Below, piece by piece: positions 55,112-64,000 of a stretch of 64,000 bases of DNA. Source of the DNA: Cheilinus undulatus (lineage: Eukaryota; Chordata; Actinopteri; Labriformes; Labridae). The notes beneath the pieces were generated by a model. That model was given only the letters and a program-made list of their open reading frames with translations. It searched no databases and was not told the DNA's origin. A program made the translations under genes and the position numbers. Each line of letters begins with the position of its first letter. Positions within the stretch are counted from its first letter, which is position 1. The stretch lies in the NCBI RefSeq assembly GCF_018320785.1, contig NC_054881.1, positions 25,668,275-25,732,274 on the forward strand. Reading direction: 5' to 3'.

Positions 55112-57215
55112 CCTTAAGAGTCCGACTGGACCCTCTAGCCAGTATCGACCCATACCTGAATGTGCTGGCTGTCTCCATCTTTCCCCGCCAGTGCCACCGC
55201 GGTCACACATGCTTGCCTGCTTGTCTCGGTACAATGATAGCGACCCCTCTGTTGTTGGCGACCGTCATGAGGCTTTCTGACTGTTTACAGCTTTGGACAT
55301 TGGATCCAAACTACAAACCTGACCCCACTTCTCCCGGGCCTGTTCCCTAGTGTTTTTTTGGTTCCTGGCTGGACAGTGTGTTCGCATTTTAGTGTCCTTT
55401 TCATTTCCAGATCACTGGGCATCAGTGTGAGTGTGTCTGTGTGTGCGTATGTATCAGTGCATGAGTGTGTTCGCAGTAGACATTTGCCATAACATTTAAA
55501 AATTTGATTCTCTGGATATTTGTCATGTTTGAAGTCTTTGGGGAATTTGGAGTGTGTTGGTGTGCTTTGTTGATGTGGGTAGATCTTTACGAAGTAGGGA
55601 AACACGTTATCCCTATGGACTTGAGAGAGCACTAAGGCATCGAGGAACTAACCAGCCGGTCAGATGTTACTTCTCCAAACAATCAAGTCACTGTTGTACC
55701 TTAACTAGCACATAGTGCATACACGGACACTCATCTGCCATGAGAAATTCAGGCTGACAGGTTTTTGATGTGTACGTGATGTGCAACTGGAGTCGGAAGG
55801 AAGCAGGAGTCATGATTTGCTCTTCAACCTGGCACAAATCCAGCTGACAAGTTATTTATCTTTAGTTTGTTAGACATGACAAGGCCATATGTGAGTTTAT
55901 CTTTTTCTTATTTGTGCCACAAGATCAACCATAGTTCTCATTTTGTTGAATTTGTGATTGGAGATGTATGGTAAAGGGGTAACGTTGCATGTCTACTTCT
56001 TACCTCTCTTTACTGTCCGACACATTATTTTCAAACAAAAGGACATTACTTAGAGGTTAGTAGGTTTGTCGTGCCAACAGCACCAAGCACTAGAAGATGA
56101 ATAACAATTCTGCATAGGCGTGCAAAAGCTTTGACCAGGTTTAAAAACTTAGCAACAGCAGTAGCCCTGGCCAGCACTTTCCACAAGCATCTGACTACCA
56201 GGCTAGTGTAGTTAGGGCACAACGATCGGCTGCTTTCTACGAAGGTGAGATACAGTGGCTTAGGTCGGAAAAGGAAAAAAAATCAGTAAAGCCAATGAGA
56301 TCCCATTAATGCCTTTTTCAGAGGGTAGTATGAATGCATCTTCGAGCGCATGCAATACCCTCTCTAACTTTGTTTTTAATGTGATGTTACCCGTGTCATG
56401 TTAGGATTTCAGACAGCTTTATTCCTGAAATATTTGGTCTGTGCACAATGTCTCTTTATGCAAACAGACTGTATCCATGTGGAGGAAAGCATTTTTTGTT
56501 CAGACTGTGCTGCAAACAATAGCATTCAAGTCGCCGCTCAGGATTGAACAGTAGTGCAGACAAGTTTAATTTCTGCTGTAAAGTGAACTATCCCCCTGTC
56601 TTTCTTCATGCTTTTTATTGAAAGCATTGAATGGCCGTCACTCAGAATTGTATTGTGCAGCTTTTGGTTCCCTTTCCCTCCAATAGTTTCTAGTCTGCTT
56701 TTTAAATCAAGTGTTTTTTGTTAACAATGAGTGATGTTAATAAAAGTACCTATGGTGACATTTACAAAAGGGAAAAATGCCTGCTGGTTGCCTCTGTGCA
56801 TGACCTCTTGGCTTGGGGAGATGTTCTTCTCAGCCAAATGCTGCTTAATGTCATTTTGTTTCCTTATTAAATAAAGGTTTCTTTTATTTGAATACCTCCT
56901 GGTCCGTGCAAACAAACCAGTGTGGGTTTTTCCTCATCAGACATAATGAAATCTACTAATTAAGCAATACACCCTGATTCTTTCTTTTGTTGAGGTGAAC
57001 TTGCTTTTCTCATGCTTCTAAATTGTTTTTCTAATGGCATTAACAGTATTACTGTGCTCTCTTCTCATATTCTAGAAAAGCCTGTCTTTTACTTAAGAAT
57101 TGAAAATTGTGCCTTTTATTTTCTTATACCATTTACATGTGTTAATATTTCCCATGGTTAACACCTGTGCTGGTATTGACCCTTTATGTACAGAACAAGT
57201 AAATAAAATTTACGT
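55112..57215 (+). other. crkl: crkl 3'UTR with alternative polyadenylation signals
   Basis: After the TGA at 55109 the sequence is free of recognised transposons. AATAAA hexamers lie at 56739-56744, 56870-56875 and 57202-57207, giving candidate 3'UTRs of about 1.6, 1.8 and 2.1 kb. A TG-rich run (tgtgtctgtgtgtgcgtatg) occurs near 55,430-55,455. Human CRKL also has a long 3'UTR. Confidence 0.6.
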
Positions 57216-57631
57216 CTACTTCTTTAAGTCGCCCAGTCTGGTGTGTCTGTCCTCTTGCTGCATGCTGTATGTTTCCTTTTTTTTTTTTTTTTTTTTTCTT
57301 ACCCAGATGGGCGGGTGTGGACGTGTTTGCAGCAGCCGGGCGTCACAGGTTGTGTATCTAGCACAGGACAGTTGGTCCTGCTCTCATTTTTGACAGCTCC
57401 AGTTTTGATTCTGGCTGTGCCCAGGAGAAAGGAAGCAATTAATGAATTTTAATGAAGTGCTAATAAAAGAACATCAGCTGATGTACAGATGGGGAATGGA
57501 AAAGTTTTCAAGGGCAGTCTTTCAGATGGGTTTGTTCTGTTTATTTAGCAGGTAGTAACACAACTATAGCTGCTGCAGGGCATAAAACAGTTCAAAGAAT
57601 TCTGATTCTTATGTCATTTGTAAGCAGATGC

Positions 57632-58500
57632 TTCAGAGACTATAAAAGTATTCACCCTTTCGGATGTTTCATTTTTTTTATTTTATAAATCCATCACTGT
57701 ATGTACAATATGGCTTTTTTGACAAAAAATGTTAATATTTTAATGTCAAAGTGAAACCAATTTCTAATGCCAGTTAAAGATATGTAAGGTAATGTAAGTG
57801 ATTGCATGAATACTCCCCCCCTCTGGTGAAGAACCCAGGCAACAGTTGTAAGCAGTCTCTCCCATCTCTCAGCTGCTGGAGCCTTTAACTCTTTCTGAGT
57901 AGTCATAGGTGTCTTGGTGGCCTCTGTCAGTAGTCTCCTTTCACAGTCACTCTGTGAGGACAGCCTGATCTAGGCAGATTTATTCATGTGCCATATTCCT
58001 TCCATTTCTTGATGATGAATTCAGCTTGATTGTGGGAGATATTCAGTGCCATTCCCTGACTCATATTTTTCAATAATTTTTTTCTGAGTTGCGTGGAGTG
58101 TTCTTTTGTCTTCTTGGTGTAATTGTAGCCAGGAATACTGGTTAACCAGTGACTGGACCTTCCAGCCACAGGTGTCTTTAAACTACAATCACGTGAGACA
58201 CATTCACTGCGCTCAGGTGATTCACATCTCACTAATTGTGAGACTACTAGCACCAGTCGGCTAGATCTCTGCTGAATTAGGTCAGTCACTTTAAAAGGGG
58301 TAAATATTTATCAAATCAATTCTTCTACATTCTTTTTTTTAATATTACTTCATATGAATTTGTTTTAACTTTGACACTAAAGAGGGGTTTTGTGAAATAA
58401 AAATGTCAATAAAGTTGAAATATTTTGGCCATTATTGATTTATAAAATCTGTAAAAGGGTAAAACATCCAAGGGGGTTAATACTTTTAACAGCCACTGTA
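57632..58500. mobile_element. Tc1/mariner-type non-autonomous element, complete copy
   Basis: The left end (cagagactataaaagtattcaccctttcggatgttt) and the complement of the right end (cagtggctgttaaaagtattaacccccttggatgttt) form long imperfect inverted repeats, with the right end closing on cactgta. Length is about 869 bp. No transposase is readable. An internal 350-bp block is shared with the partial copy at 60,100-60,672. Confidence 0.65.
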
Positions 58501-60099
58501 AATTGGATGATTTCAAGCATTTATATTGACCTTCATCTGGAACTGTATGAAATAATGTGTAAATCTGTCGGTTAGATCAGTTGTTCCCAACCATTTTTTC
58601 CTTGGAGATGCCATCTCCCACTTGCATCTATGAAAAACTAAAATGGTATAATGCTATAAAAAATGTATATACATTTTAATTATTGTGTTGATGAAAACCA
58701 AAACCGAATAGTCCTACATTCACTTGGGTCACCAAAAGGCATTTGAACAATATGTACACATCATTATGAAAACCTGCATGCATGCATTTACAGCGTATAC
58801 GGCATTATTTCTCGTTGCATGTAGCATGTATCATTCTCTGGAGAGTCTGCAGCTGCTCACTAGATAATATAGTAGCATGGAAATACAGAATCAGAGATAA
58901 TTAATTCTCCAGAGGGAAATTTGGTATACTTGCTTTTCCACCACAATATCTCAAGATGTAGGGTTTCGCATGTAGTGCTCATATTGACACACCACACCAG
59001 ATCTAATTCTGCATTGTAAAAGTGAAAACAAAAATAACCAACTTCTTCAGTTTTCAACCTCAGCTTTCTTGTTCCTCTCTCTGCATCCAAGCATAATGTT
59101 AACACCAGATGAAACAAGTCATTGACTAAAAAAAATCAACAAGAGTGCCAGACATGTTTGGAAACTATTACGTGATTAGCAGAACTGTATTGAGTTCACT
59201 CTCAATGCTGGTCGTTTATGTGTGTGTTTATGTGTGTGTCCCTGGTTAAACTGCCATTAAAGCCAGTCGATGTGTTCCTCTGGGCTGTGATAGGCCATGG
59301 CCGCAGTGAGAATGACCATAATGAATCAAACTCGGTCTAAATCTGACCTCTCCTTAGGGCACTCTGTGTGTAAATGGATGTGTAGGGTGGTCGATGAAGA
59401 CCCACCTACAGTCCATTACCACCACTGCCCTTATCTGTGATGGAAGCTGCATTGGTGTAGACTTTTTGTCCAGAAGTGTGAGACAGGGATTCACAGTCAG
59501 TCTTTGCCACCAAAAGCTTTAAAGATAAGTTGTTTAATAGCTTATAAAAGGAATACAATTTCAGTTTTTTAAGGACTAAAATAGAGCTTTGTCACTGACA
59601 CCTTTTTTAACTGCTTTATCAGGGACATTAAATCATGTTTCAAATACTGAATGCTAGTTTGTAAAAACCCATGCCTCTGATACATGAACCTGCAAGTTTG
59701 TGCTTCTGTAGCCAGAATGAAACCACTGTCACTATTTTTGAACATGCTGAGCTTTCACTAACTGTAAGGAACTGTAACAGCTCTTATGTACGGTAAAACT
59801 TACCTCATTACTGTTTATCGATACTACACCAATAAGCATCAAGTTAACATGTTTACATCAGTGTACATTCAGCTGAATGGTGCCTTTTAAGGTTTGCATT
59901 GTTGGAAACTGTTGATGTGTTTAGAGACCCCTTGAGTTTTATAAGTGAGTTTTTGATGAAGAAGTCTTGCTGCACATTATGCTTTATGCTTTCTCATATG
60001 GTATGTTTTAAACTACAGATGCACTGTGAAAATTACAGCTGATTTCAATGATTGAAATAGAAATTTATCTTTTTTGCATTACTTCTTTTTCGGGACTCA

Positions 60100-60672
60100 C
60101 ACTGTCATTCAGTTTATGAGGACGGCTTTATCTAGGCAGATATATTCATGCAACATATTCCTTCCATTTCTTGATGATGGATTCAACTTAACTCTGGGAG
60201 ATGTCCACTGCCTTTTTGTATCCATTCCCTGACTTATATTTTTCAATAACCTTTTCTTTGAGTTGCTTTGAGTGTTCTTTTGTCTTCATGGGGTAATGGT
60301 ACCCAGGAATAACCAGTGACGGGACCTTCCAGACACAGTTGTCTTTATACTACAGTCTCTTGAGAAACATTCACTGCACTCAGGTGATCCCCATTTTACC
60401 AATTGTGAGACTACTAGCACCAGTTGGCTGGATCTCTGTTGAATAACATCAGCCACTTTAAAGGGGGTAAATATTTATGCAAACATTCCTTTTACCTTAT
60501 TTGTGTTTAATTGGCATTGCTTTGTAGAAATTTGTTTTAACTTTTACGTTAAAGCAGGTTTTTTGTGTTACTTGTGTTTGTCCAAAAAGGCTTATTGTAT
60601 AGGCTGATTAATTTATGATATCAATGAAAGCATAAAACAAGGAATGAATACTTCTTAAAGGCACAGTGCAAC
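60100..60672. mobile_element. Partial second copy of the 57.6-kb element
   Basis: From tgaggacggctttatctaggcag onward this aligns in direct orientation with 57,950 onward (for example ccttccatttcttgatgatg, agtgttcttttgtcttc, gtgagactactagcaccagt). It reaches the right terminus in degenerate form (aatacttcttaaaggcacagtg). The left terminus is missing. Confidence 0.65.
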
Positions 60673-62214
60673 CACGGTGTAGATTCTATCCAGATGTATA
60701 AAACAGGTTCAATAGCTGGATAGAGGAAGGTTCACTTGCTATTTTGAAGTTATTGACCAAGACTATATTTAGTAAGGATACATTTGATAATATCTGTATT
60801 AATGCTTTAAATATTACATATTACATACAGAATTTCTTCCAATTGTCCCTCATTTAAAAGCAAATCAAAGATTATCACTTGCCTAGCCTGCTTCCCTCCA
60901 TTTTTTTTTATTTTTTAAATTTTCAGCTTCCTCTATCATGTCCCCTTTTTGTCTTTTCACTTCTTTGAATGTCTCCATGGTGAATACCAATAAAAGAAGG
61001 ATATCCAAAGATTTTTTTTTCCTTGGGGGGCTCTTTTCCAGTGAGCTTTACATACCATATACAGAGTTGGAAAGCGCTGAATCCATGAGCATAGTGCATT
61101 CAGGGTGCTGAATGGAAATGGGGGAAGGGGTCGCAACTTTGTCCCTAATATAAGTCAGGGAACTATCAGAATGATTTTGAAGCAATTGATTCAAAGTAAA
61201 ATAGATGTACATTTTTGCTTAAACATTTCTTAAATGCCTCCTGCCTTTATATCATAGAGGTACTGAGCAGAAAGCGACTGCTGGTTTAAGCTTTTACTAA
61301 CTACACAGTGCCCTACAGTGTTGAAATTACACATCCTGCACGCTAATTGACCCCATCTGTGTCCCATAATTCATTTTACAGCGAGGTGAGAGGAATCCAG
61401 GATGAGTTATGTGGGTGACCCACATGACCTGTGCTACCTCAGGAAATGCTGCAGGTTAAAACGACCATCCTGTGATCTGAAAGTCACACTTTGAATGCTC
61501 TGCAGTCATAATGTCTTACACTGTTTTATTCTGTAAAAACAGTGAATGAAATGTCATTAGCTCTTGGTTTCATACCACTCATGACTTTGCCTCTTTATAT
61601 ATATTTTTACAGCAATATTAAAGTAGTGTATTACACAAAATCACGTCATTTGATGTGCTCTAGAAAATTCCTTTGCAGTATGCGCTCCCTGAAGCTTTAT
61701 AAATGTCCCAGATATGGCTTCCCTCTCTCTCGTAAAACATTTACAGCACAGACGTTCCTGCCTTCTGCTGGGGAAACTATGCCAGACTGTGATGGTAATT
61801 CCACACTCGCTGTCTGTCATGGCTTTATCAGGTCAGACTCTCTGCTCGGGGACAGTCTCTCAAAGCTCCAGCACTCTCATTCTTTCTTGCCCCTAAATGT
61901 GTTGTGTAATGTTAATGCTCAAAATATCTAATCGAGCTAATGCAAACAGCTTCTGTTATTATGGCAAATAGATGTGCTCTGTGTAGAGTGAAGTATGGCA
62001 ATGGATTATGAGAGCAGATGGGTCATAATAATAGATGGTAGCACGTGTATTTTGTGTAGCCTTGCTTTCAGCATGTTGATGTGTAAATCTTTTGCCCTAA
62101 TTTTTACCAAAAAGCATTGAAAGTTTTCTTTGTACACACCATAACTGCATGAAAATGATTGAAACTGGCTTTGATGACTTATCTACTTCAATAGTAAACT
62201 ACACATAGAGATTA

Positions 62215-62835
62215 GCTAGTGGTATATTAATGGATTGAGGTCTGGGCTTGACTCAGCCACTCCTAAACATTCACCTTGTCGTCTTTAAACCATTTCTGTG
62301 TAGCTTTTGCTGTATGTTTTCAGTCATTATCTTACTGGGAAACAAATCTTCTCCTGAGCTGTAGTTCCCCTGCAGACTAAATAAGATTCTCCTCCATGAT
62401 TTTCCTATATTTTGCTGCATTCATTTTAACCTTTACCTTTACAAACCTTCCAGGGCTGGCTGCTGAGAAGCATCCCCACAGGATGATGATAGCACCACCA
62501 TGCTTCACAGTGGGGATGAGTTTGTGGTGATGTGCAGTATTTGGTGTGCGTCAAACATAGCTTGTGTGATGGCCAAAAAGCACCATTTCGGTCTCATCAT
62601 ACCAAAGAACTTTGTTCCAGTTGACCATGGAGTCTCCCACATGCCTTTCGGCAAACTCTAGTCAGGATTTGATGAGTTTTCTTCACCAGCGGCTGTCTTT
62701 CAAGGCACTGGTTTTTAGCTCAGTTAGCAGATATGCCTTGGGTAGGCTACAAAGATTAGCACTGGTGAGGTCGCGTGCTGCTGTAACTCACCTACCAAAC
62801 AGAACACCCAGACTTATTTTCCAATCCCAGACATT
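62215..62835 (-). pseudogene. Broken Tc1-type transposase relic
   Basis: On the minus strand, around 62,440-62,525, the sequence reads PTVKHGGAIIILWGCFSA, a close match to the VKHGGGSIMxWGCFSA block of Tc1 transposases. Upstream on that strand are remnants of the preceding region (complement of ctcatcataccaaagaactttgttccag), and toward 62,220 the EWLSQAQTSI-like remnant of the SPDLNPIE region. Frames are broken and the terminal repeats were not identified. Confidence 0.7.
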
Positions 62836-63532
62836 GTTTATTCCAAATTATTGTGATAAAACTAAACACAAATATACAATTCTTTCCATTTTTGATGCAG
62901 GTACTGATTTCAATGTGATGTTACTCAACTAATATAAAGATAGCCTTTGCATTTTTCACAGTCTGATGCTGTATAAAAGCACACTCTTCTTTTATTGCAT
63001 GTAGCAGTTCTAAGCTGTTTCAGCTGTAAAATATGAAGTAGAAATCAATAAAAGATGAAAGCCTTTGTTAGCTTAATATTATACTCCAGTCTTATTAAAG
63101 GTCTGGAACTATATGGTATTTTTCATCACACCTGCAGATTTAATATCACAATTATTTCCCATTGGACTGGATATATCACAGTGTATACAGTGTATTGTGT
63201 CTCAAAACACATACTTCATATAATTAAACACACAGCTGTGCAGATATAAAAAAGCAGAATGTGTTCACTTCATATGAAATGACATTTTTGTCCTCAGAAC
63301 TGACAAAATAAGTGAGTCCTCCACATCCAGTACAACCTGTCAGATGTATACTTTGTACACAACTATACACTTTAACACAAACTACTGGCCTCCTTGTCAG
63401 TCATTGCTGGTCCATTTTGTTTAACGCCACACTCCAATGCTGAGGTAGACTCATCTTTCATCCATGACTCAACTCTGCAAAAGGTCACCAGCAGGAGTAG
63501 GAGAAGAGTGGGTACTGGCTCCAGTCTGCAGC

Positions 63533-63593
63533 ATGGTTGTGATGGTGAGGATGGTTGTAGTAGCCATGTTGTTGGGCGTTGTGTTCAGCTATG
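63533..63593 (+). CDS. Possible signal-peptide first exon of a further gene
   Basis: An ATG at 63533 opens 20 codons reading MVVMVRMVVVAMLLGVVFSY, an ideal-looking hydrophobic signal peptide. One base later comes a near-consensus donor gtgagt (63594-63599). An in-frame ATG also exists at 63464, so the start is not fixed. No second exon lies before the window ends, so the protein family cannot be named. Short valine/leucine-rich frames can arise by chance from GTG/TTG-rich DNA, and the flanks are GTG-rich, so this is tentative. Confidence 0.3.
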
Positions 63594-64000
63594 GTGAGTG
63601 GATGGGGTGGGGGGTGGGCGGGGGATTGTGCTACATCTATGTCGTGGGAGGGCAGTGGATATCTGCTGTACTCAAATGATCTGTAAAAGAGAAAGTGATG
63701 TTATGGTTAATGTTTCATCATGCTTAGAGCCAGTGATGATCTACTAGCAGACATGGAGTCTGAAAGGTTATTAATGTTTAAAGTGCATGGAATGGAAACC
63801 CTCCCTTGTTTTCTCTTGTCATGTTTAGATTTTTCCAGCATTATTGCTTCATTCTTTGTTGGATAAACATGTTTTTATATATTATTTTATACAAGAATCA
63901 TTTGATTTGCTTTATTAGATCCCATACCTGTATGGCTGGTATGGTACTGAAGCAGGCACCATCTGTTCTTCACAGCTGTAGTCATTCTCGTGCAGCTCCA

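Larger units (their letters stand above)
58501..63463. other. Intergenic region downstream of crkl
   Basis: Apart from the Tc1-type relics listed separately, I see no gene. A moderately GC-balanced block at about 59,250-59,460 lacks repeat features and could be conserved non-coding DNA, which cannot be judged without alignment. Near 58,575-58,620 ttgttcccaaccattttttccttggag resembles the terminus of a hAT-type repeat. Confidence 0.5.

Noticed and set aside
61542-61931. 129-codon plus-strand frame as a gene
   Set aside because: Its composition does not suggest a domain, there is no supporting upstream or downstream exon, and long chance frames are expected across 64 kb.

Overview
The window looks like teleost fish genomic DNA. 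It has vertebrate-type split genes with GT-AG introns, AT-rich non-coding DNA, and many relics of DNA transposons and tRNA-derived SINEs typical of fish. Three protein-coding genes, all on the + strand, can be reconstructed exon by exon. No open reading frame longer than about 160 codons exists because the coding sequence is split into short exons.

1-31.2 kb: the 3' nine-tenths of an ulk1-type autophagy-initiating kinase gene. The first roughly 40 codons lie before the window. I resolve 26 coding exons (983 codons plus stop) in continuous reading phase: the kinase domain, the long Ser/Pro-rich linker with the LC3/GABARAP-binding motif, and the C-terminal EAT/MIT domain. A long 3'UTR follows. 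The introns hold a LINE (L2-like) 3' end, SINEs, several TTAA-flanked MITEs, a hAT-like element, and a Tc1/mariner element that has itself been invaded by a MITE.

32.3-36.25 kb: a compact seven-exon ccdc74 gene (315 aa) with a near-consensus RFX X-box upstream of its start.

36.3-40.6 kb: AT-rich intergenic DNA in which I recognise no gene.

40.6-57.2 kb: crkl, an SH2-SH3-SH3 adaptor (306 aa in three coding exons). It has a GC-rich promoter with YY1-like sites, an 11.9-kb second intron full of repeats, and a long 3'UTR.

57.2-64 kb: mostly Tc1/mariner-type relics. At 63.5 kb there is a possible signal-peptide first exon of a further gene whose remainder lies beyond the window.

The three genes are neighbours rather than a pathway: ULK1 starts autophagy, CCDC74 proteins are microtubule-linked coiled-coil proteins, and CRKL relays tyrosine-kinase signals. 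I see no prokaryotic system, CRISPR array or virus. The most unusual structures are two oppositely oriented copies of a TTAA-bounded MITE that each carry a tRNA-like A-box/B-box module, a Tc1 element with 27-bp termini and a nested MITE, three tandem (NAGNAG) acceptors in ulk1, and the X-box of ccdc74.
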